Assembly: GCF_022549215.1 (NCBI RefSeq)
Contig: NZ_JAKZFC010000002.1
Coordinates: 1 to 64,000, forward strand
DNA: 64,000 nucleotides
Direction of reading: 5' to 3'
DNA from: Solibacillus palustris
GTDB taxonomy: Bacteria > Bacillota > Bacilli > Bacillales_A > Planococcaceae
Shown here one piece after another: positions 60,262 through 64,000 of this stretch. Every line of letters begins with the position of its first letter. The first letter of the stretch is position 1. The position numbers and the translations under genes were made by a program. A model generated the notes under the pieces. The model did no database searches and had not been told where the DNA came from. It worked only from the letters and a program-made list of their open reading frames with translations.

Positions 60262-61206
60262 GTGTTAAAGTATCTTGCCAAACGTATTGCTCAATCGATT
60301 TTAACGCTATTTATTATTATTACGATTGTTTTCTCCCTGCTACGCCTAATGCCAGATGAAGGTTATTTAGGGTCAGCGGCAGAAAAAATGTCGCCAGAAC
60401 AACAAGAAGTTTATTTAACAAATTTAGGTCTACGTGATCCACTCATTGTACAGCTGAAAAACTTTTACGTGAATTTATTCCAAGGGGATTTAGGGAAGTC
60501 GATTACATATCGTACGGATGTACCAGTAGTAGATATTATTGCAGATAAAATGATGTATTCTATCTCATTTGGGTTAGGGGCAGTAGCACTTTCGCTGTTA
60601 GTAGGAGTACCACTTGGAATATTAATGGCGCAATTTAAAGGGCGCTGGCTAGATCGTCTGGGTACGGGTTATATCGTTATTATTGTAGCGGTACCGGCAA
60701 TGGTGTATTTCTTAATGATTCAAATGTATATTTCAGATTGGCTCGGATTACCGATGTTATTTGATGAATACGATTCGAGAAGCTTTATATTACCATTAAT
60801 CTGTCTTGCACTTGGACCGATTGCGTCATATTCGATGTGGATGCGTCGTTATATGGTGGATGAATTGAACAAAGATTACATTAAATTGGCGCGCGCAAAA
60901 GGGGTAAAGGAACGTACCATCATGTTCCGCCACGTCATGCGAAATGCGTTTATTCCGATGGCACAATATTTACCAGCAACAATTTTATTTACGATTACAG
61001 GCTCGATTTACATTGAATCGTTATTCTCTATTCCTGGTATGGGTGGATTATTAGTTGACGCCATTCAACGTCAAGACAATAATGTCGTACAAGGATTAGT
61101 TCTTGTGTTTTCTTCGTTAGGGATTATAGGGCTTATTTTAGGGGACTTATTGATGGCAGTTGTCGATCCTCGAATTAAGCTAGGGAAGGGAGACAGTGTG
61201 CGCTAA
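60262..61206 (+). CDS. peptide ABC transporter permease (OppB/DppB-like)
   Basis: A 314-residue permease with six membrane spans and the EAA loop (DYIKLARAKGVKERTIMFRH) that docks on the ATPase. GTG 60262 after AAGGAGGGAATCGC. Its stop overlaps the next start. Confidence 0.92.
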   Translation: MLKYLAKRIAQSILTLFIIITIVFSLLRLMPDEGYLGSAAEKMSPEQQEVYLTNLGLRDPLIVQLKNFYVNLFQGDLGKSITYRTDVPVVDIIADKMMYSISFGLGAVALSLLVGVPLGILMAQFKGRWLDRLGTGYIVIIVAVPAMVYFLMIQMYISDWLGLPMLFDEYDSRSFILPLICLALGPIASYSMWMRRYMVDELNKDYIKLARAKGVKERTIMFRHVMRNAFIPMAQYLPATILFTITGSIYIESLFSIPGMGGLLVDAIQRQDNNVVQGLVLVFSSLGIIGLILGDLLMAVVDPRIKLGKGDSVR

Positions 61207-62180
61207 TGGGCTTATTTACGAAAGAAATTCAAAATATTTCGGATAAATCGAACGAGCACTTATTTGAATTTGCTGGTGTAGACGATGCGAAAGCAGAAGA
61301 AACAGCCTATTCGAATTATTCATATTGGCGTTCGACGTTCCGTTCCTTTACAAAAAATAAAATTGCAGTATTTTTATTATTCTTTGTAGTGTTATTAATT
61401 GCGTTTACATTTATCCAACCTTATTTACCAGATCAAAAATCACCAACGCAAATTTATCTTAATTCAGAGACGGGTATGCAGGACCGAAATGTAGCCCCAA
61501 ATGAAGAATATATTTTCGGAACAAACTCGATTGGTCAAGATTTATGGTCGCGTATTTGGCAAGGTACACGTACTTCACTATTTATCGGCTTTGCAGTTGC
61601 TATTATTGAAGTTATCATCGGCTTTACTGTCGGAGCTTTATGGGGCTATTCACGAAAATTAGAAATGCCGATTACGCAACTGTATAACATTGTTGATAAT
61701 ATACCAACGACGATTGTATTAATATTAATGGCTTATATTTTACGTCCGGGTATTTCGACAATAATTATCGCGATGTGTATTACCGGCTGGGTTGAGATGG
61801 CGCGTTTCTTAAGGAACCAAATCGTTATTTTGCGTGACCGAGAGTACAATTTAGCATCAAAAACATTAGGTACACCAGGCTATAAAATTATTTTGAAAAA
61901 CTTATTGCCGTATTTAATCTCAGTCATTATGCTGCGTATGAGCTTAGCGGTTCCTGCTGCGATTGGTGCGGAAGTTTTTTTAACATATATCGGCTTAGGT
62001 TTACCAGTAAGTGAACCGTCATTAGGAAACTTAATTAACGAAGGTCGCGTGTTGATGATGTCACCAGATTTACGTTATCAATTAATTTTCCCTAGTATTG
62101 TGCTAAGTGTCATTACAATTGCCTTTTATATTATCGGAAATGCATTTGCTGATGCGGCGGATCCGAAAAACCACGTGTAG
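61206..62180 (+). CDS. peptide ABC transporter permease (OppC/DppC-like)
   Basis: A 324-residue permease; N-terminal OppC_N segment (FRSFTKNKIAVFLLFFVVLL), then the EAA loop (YNLASKTLGTPGYKIILKNL). It overlaps the OppB-like stop by one base and pairs with it. ATG 61206 after GGGAAGGGAGACAG in the previous gene. Confidence 0.92.
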   Translation: MGLFTKEIQNISDKSNEHLFEFAGVDDAKAEETAYSNYSYWRSTFRSFTKNKIAVFLLFFVVLLIAFTFIQPYLPDQKSPTQIYLNSETGMQDRNVAPNEEYIFGTNSIGQDLWSRIWQGTRTSLFIGFAVAIIEVIIGFTVGALWGYSRKLEMPITQLYNIVDNIPTTIVLILMAYILRPGISTIIIAMCITGWVEMARFLRNQIVILRDREYNLASKTLGTPGYKIILKNLLPYLISVIMLRMSLAVPAAIGAEVFLTYIGLGLPVSEPSLGNLINEGRVLMMSPDLRYQLIFPSIVLSVITIAFYIIGNAFADAADPKNHV

Positions 62181-62195
62181 GAAGGATGGCGTTAT

Positions 62196-63242
62196 ATGGA
62201 ACGAGAAAAGATTTTGTCGATTGAAAATCTAGTTATTAAATTTAAATTGCGCGGCCAAACATTAACGGCCATTCGTGATATTTCACTAGATTTGTATAAA
62301 GGGGAAAGTCTTGCGATTGTAGGGGAATCTGGTTCTGGGAAATCGGTATTAGTAAAATCAATTATGGGTTTACTTGATAAAAACGGTTATATCGATTCAG
62401 GCAAGATTTTATATGATGGTCATGATTTAGCGCAGTTTAAAACCGAAGAAGATTGGTTAAAAATTCGTGGCAAAAAAATTGCGATGGTCACACAGGATCC
62501 CATGACATCACTAAATCCGTTAAAAACAATTGGTAAGCAAATCGAAGAAAGTGTCGTGCTTCACCAAGGGTTAAAAGGTAAGGCTGCCTATGAAACAACA
62601 TTACAGCTTTTGCGTGATGTTGGAATTCATGATGTAGAGCGCCGATACAAGCAATTTCCACATGAATTTTCTGGTGGGATGCGTCAACGAATCGTTATTG
62701 CCATTGCAGTTGCATGTAATCCACAAATATTAATTTGTGATGAGCCAACAACTGCGCTTGACGTAACAATTCAGGCACAAATTTTACAGCTGTTAACGAC
62801 GCTACAAGAAAAATATTTATTAACAACGATCTACATTACGCATGATTTAGGGGTTGTTGCTAAAGTGGCAGACCGAATTGCTGTGATGTATGCCGGGGAT
62901 ATTATTGAAGTGGGAGAGACGAATGAAGTGTTTTTTAATGCGAAGCACCCTTATACATGGGCGTTAATTTCTTCATTACCGCAGCTTGGGGTTAAAGGCG
63001 AGGAGTTATATTCTATTAAAGGAACCCCGCCAAACTTGTTTAAAGAAATTAAAGGTGATGCATTTGCTCCACGCAATCAATATGCATTGAAAATTGATTT
63101 TGTTGAACGCCCACCATTTTTCCAAGTGACTGACTCGCATTTTGCTCGTACATGGTTACTTGATCCGAAAGCACCAAAAGTCGAGCCTCCAGAAGTGTTA
63201 CAAGCATTTTTCGAGGAAGGGAGACGATATATGCATGAGTAA
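62196..63242 (+). CDS. peptide ABC transporter ATPase (OppD/DppD-like)
   Basis: A 348-residue ATPase: Walker [10 protein letters not shown]-loop [11 protein letters not shown], signature FSGGMRQR, Walker [13 protein letters not shown], switch His ITHDLGVV, and the oligopeptide C-terminal extension ([13 protein letters not shown]). ATG after GGAAGGATGGCGTTAT. Overlaps the next start by 8 bp. Confidence 0.94.
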   Translation: MEREKILSIENLVIKFKLRGQTLTAIRDISLDLYKGESLAIVGESGSGKSVLVKSIMGLLDKNGYIDSGKILYDGHDLAQFKTEEDWLKIRGKKIAMVTQDPMTSLNPLKTIGKQIEESVVLHQGLKGKAAYETTLQLLRDVGIHDVERRYKQFPHEFSGGMRQRIVIAIAVACNPQILICDEPTTALDVTIQAQILQLLTTLQEKYLLTTIYITHDLGVVAKVADRIAVMYAGDIIEVGETNEVFFNAKHPYTWALISSLPQLGVKGEELYSIKGTPPNLFKEIKGDAFAPRNQYALKIDFVERPPFFQVTDSHFARTWLLDPKAPKVEPPEVLQAFFEEGRRYMHE

Positions 63243-64000
63243 TGAACGCGAAAAACTAATTGAAGTAAAGAATATTGATATTATTTTTGGTAGCGGTAAA
63301 AAGGAATTCAAAGCTGTTGATAATGTCAGCTTCGATATTTATAAAGGGGAAACGTTTGGCTTAGTAGGAGAATCAGGTTCAGGTAAAACGACAATCGGCC
63401 GTGCCATTATGCGTATTAACCCGATAACAAATGGTGAAATTTTATTCCATGGTAAAAAAATAAATGGTCGTATTTCAAGCGCATGGGATAAAGAAATTAC
63501 ACAAAAAATTCAAATGATTTTCCAAGATCCAGGTGCGTCACTTAATGAGCGTGCAAAAGTAGATTACATTATTTCAGAAGGCATCATTAATAATAAGAAA
63601 TTTAGTAATGAGCAAGAGCGCATTGAAAAAGTAAAAAAAGCATTACTAGAAGTAGGCTTGTTGCCAGAGTTTGCTTCACGTTTCCCGCATGAGTTTTCAG
63701 GTGGGCAGCGTCAGCGTATTGGAATTGCGCGTGCATTAGTAATGGAGCCGGAATTTGTTGTAGCTGATGAGCCGATTTCAGCATTAGACGTTTCGATTCG
63801 TGCGCAAGTGCTGAATTTGCTATCTAGCTTACAGAAAGAGCGCGATTTAACCTATTTATTCATCGCTCATGATTTATCTATTGTACGCTTTATTACAGAT
63901 CGAACAGCCGTAATTTATAAAGGGAGAATTGTTGAACTAGGTGAAACGGAAAAGCTATTTAATAACCCACTTCACCCGTATACAAAGGCGTTATTAGCGG
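63235..64000 (+). CDS. peptide ABC transporter ATPase (OppF/DppF-like), cut by window edge
   Basis: At least 255 residues: Walker [10 protein letters not shown]-loop [11 protein letters not shown], signature FSGGQRQR, Walker [35 protein letters not shown] 63235 follows GGAAGGGAGACGATAT and overlaps the OppD-like end. Runs off the right edge. Confidence 0.94.
   Translation, partial: MSNEREKLIEVKNIDIIFGSGKKEFKAVDNVSFDIYKGETFGLVGESGSGKTTIGRAIMRINPITNGEILFHGKKINGRISSAWDKEITQKIQMIFQDPGASLNERAKVDYIISEGIINNKKFSNEQERIEKVKKALLEVGLLPEFASRFPHEFSGGQRQRIGIARALVMEPEFVVADEPISALDVSIRAQVLNLLSSLQKERDLTYLFIAHDLSIVRFITDRTAVIYKGRIVELGETEKLFNNPLHPYTKALLA

Overview
The window reads as a low-GC Gram-positive chromosome of the Bacillales. 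The best guess is Planococcaceae (Solibacillus/Lysinibacillus-like); this is inferred from the lexA-yneA-yneB-ynzC-tkt block, strong GGAGG ribosome sites, frequent TTG/GTG starts and the families present. No rRNA, tRNA, CRISPR or phage structural genes were seen.

Bases 1 to about 38,540 are an accessory region and the most interesting part. Small unrelated genes, mostly on the + strand, are separated again and again by one repeat. The full unit is about 80-86 bp: a left core (AACTAACGGGGGC), a variable hairpin with a T-run (often GAGTTGCATATGCAGCTC plus T6), and a right core (AACTAACGGGGCAG followed by GTTAGTTGAA). I count 29 copies: 16 complete units, 1 partial, 9 lone right cores, 2 left halves and 1 decayed copy. 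Each core is an imperfect palindrome like a tyrosine-recombinase crossover site. AACTAAC/GTTAGTT match 6 of 7 positions of the integron core consensus RYYYAAC/GTTRRRY. Two further palindromic site families (AACAATC-GGGC-GATTGT and CGTTCCCAAA-TTTGGGACG) occur in the same spacers. A XerC/D-like tyrosine recombinase (7271-8110, minus) lies between the left half and right core of what looks like one split unit; a 5'-truncated second copy lies at 22994-23494. Together this looks like an integron-like cassette array in a Gram-positive, run by a recombinase that is not a standard IntI.

Cassette cargo is typical of integrons: rifampin ADP-ribosyltransferase (Arr) fused to a helical domain, a Qnr-like pentapeptide protein, MFS efflux pumps with TetR or attenuator-like control, two VOC proteins, GNATs, DinB, GDPD, a Cys-x-x-Cys protein, and many small membrane or lipoproteins of unknown function. 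Interruptions include IS3, IS1182 and IS1595 remnants, a serine-resolvase remnant, and an inserted block of chromosomal character (about 21.1-29.9 kb: YczE/LysR pair, then regulator, glutamine amidotransferase, M20 amidohydrolase, MFS).

From 38.7 kb the window is ordinary chromosome: AlkD-like repair protein, deoxyribonucleotidase, two tandem gamma-Glu-GABA hydrolase paralogues, lexA divergent from yneA-yneB-ynzC with SOS boxes, tkt, an esterase-fold protein lacking its nucleophile, a flavoprotein dehydrogenase, and a PAS/GAF/EAL protein. From 54.4 kb to the end runs a peptide-recycling cluster: P1-family aminopeptidase, VanX-like dipeptidase, DppA-like D-aminopeptidase, L-Ala-D/L-Glu epimerase, then an Opp/Dpp ABC importer (substrate-binding protein, two permeases, two ATPases, the last cut by the window edge). 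These genes would import murein and other peptides and break them down.
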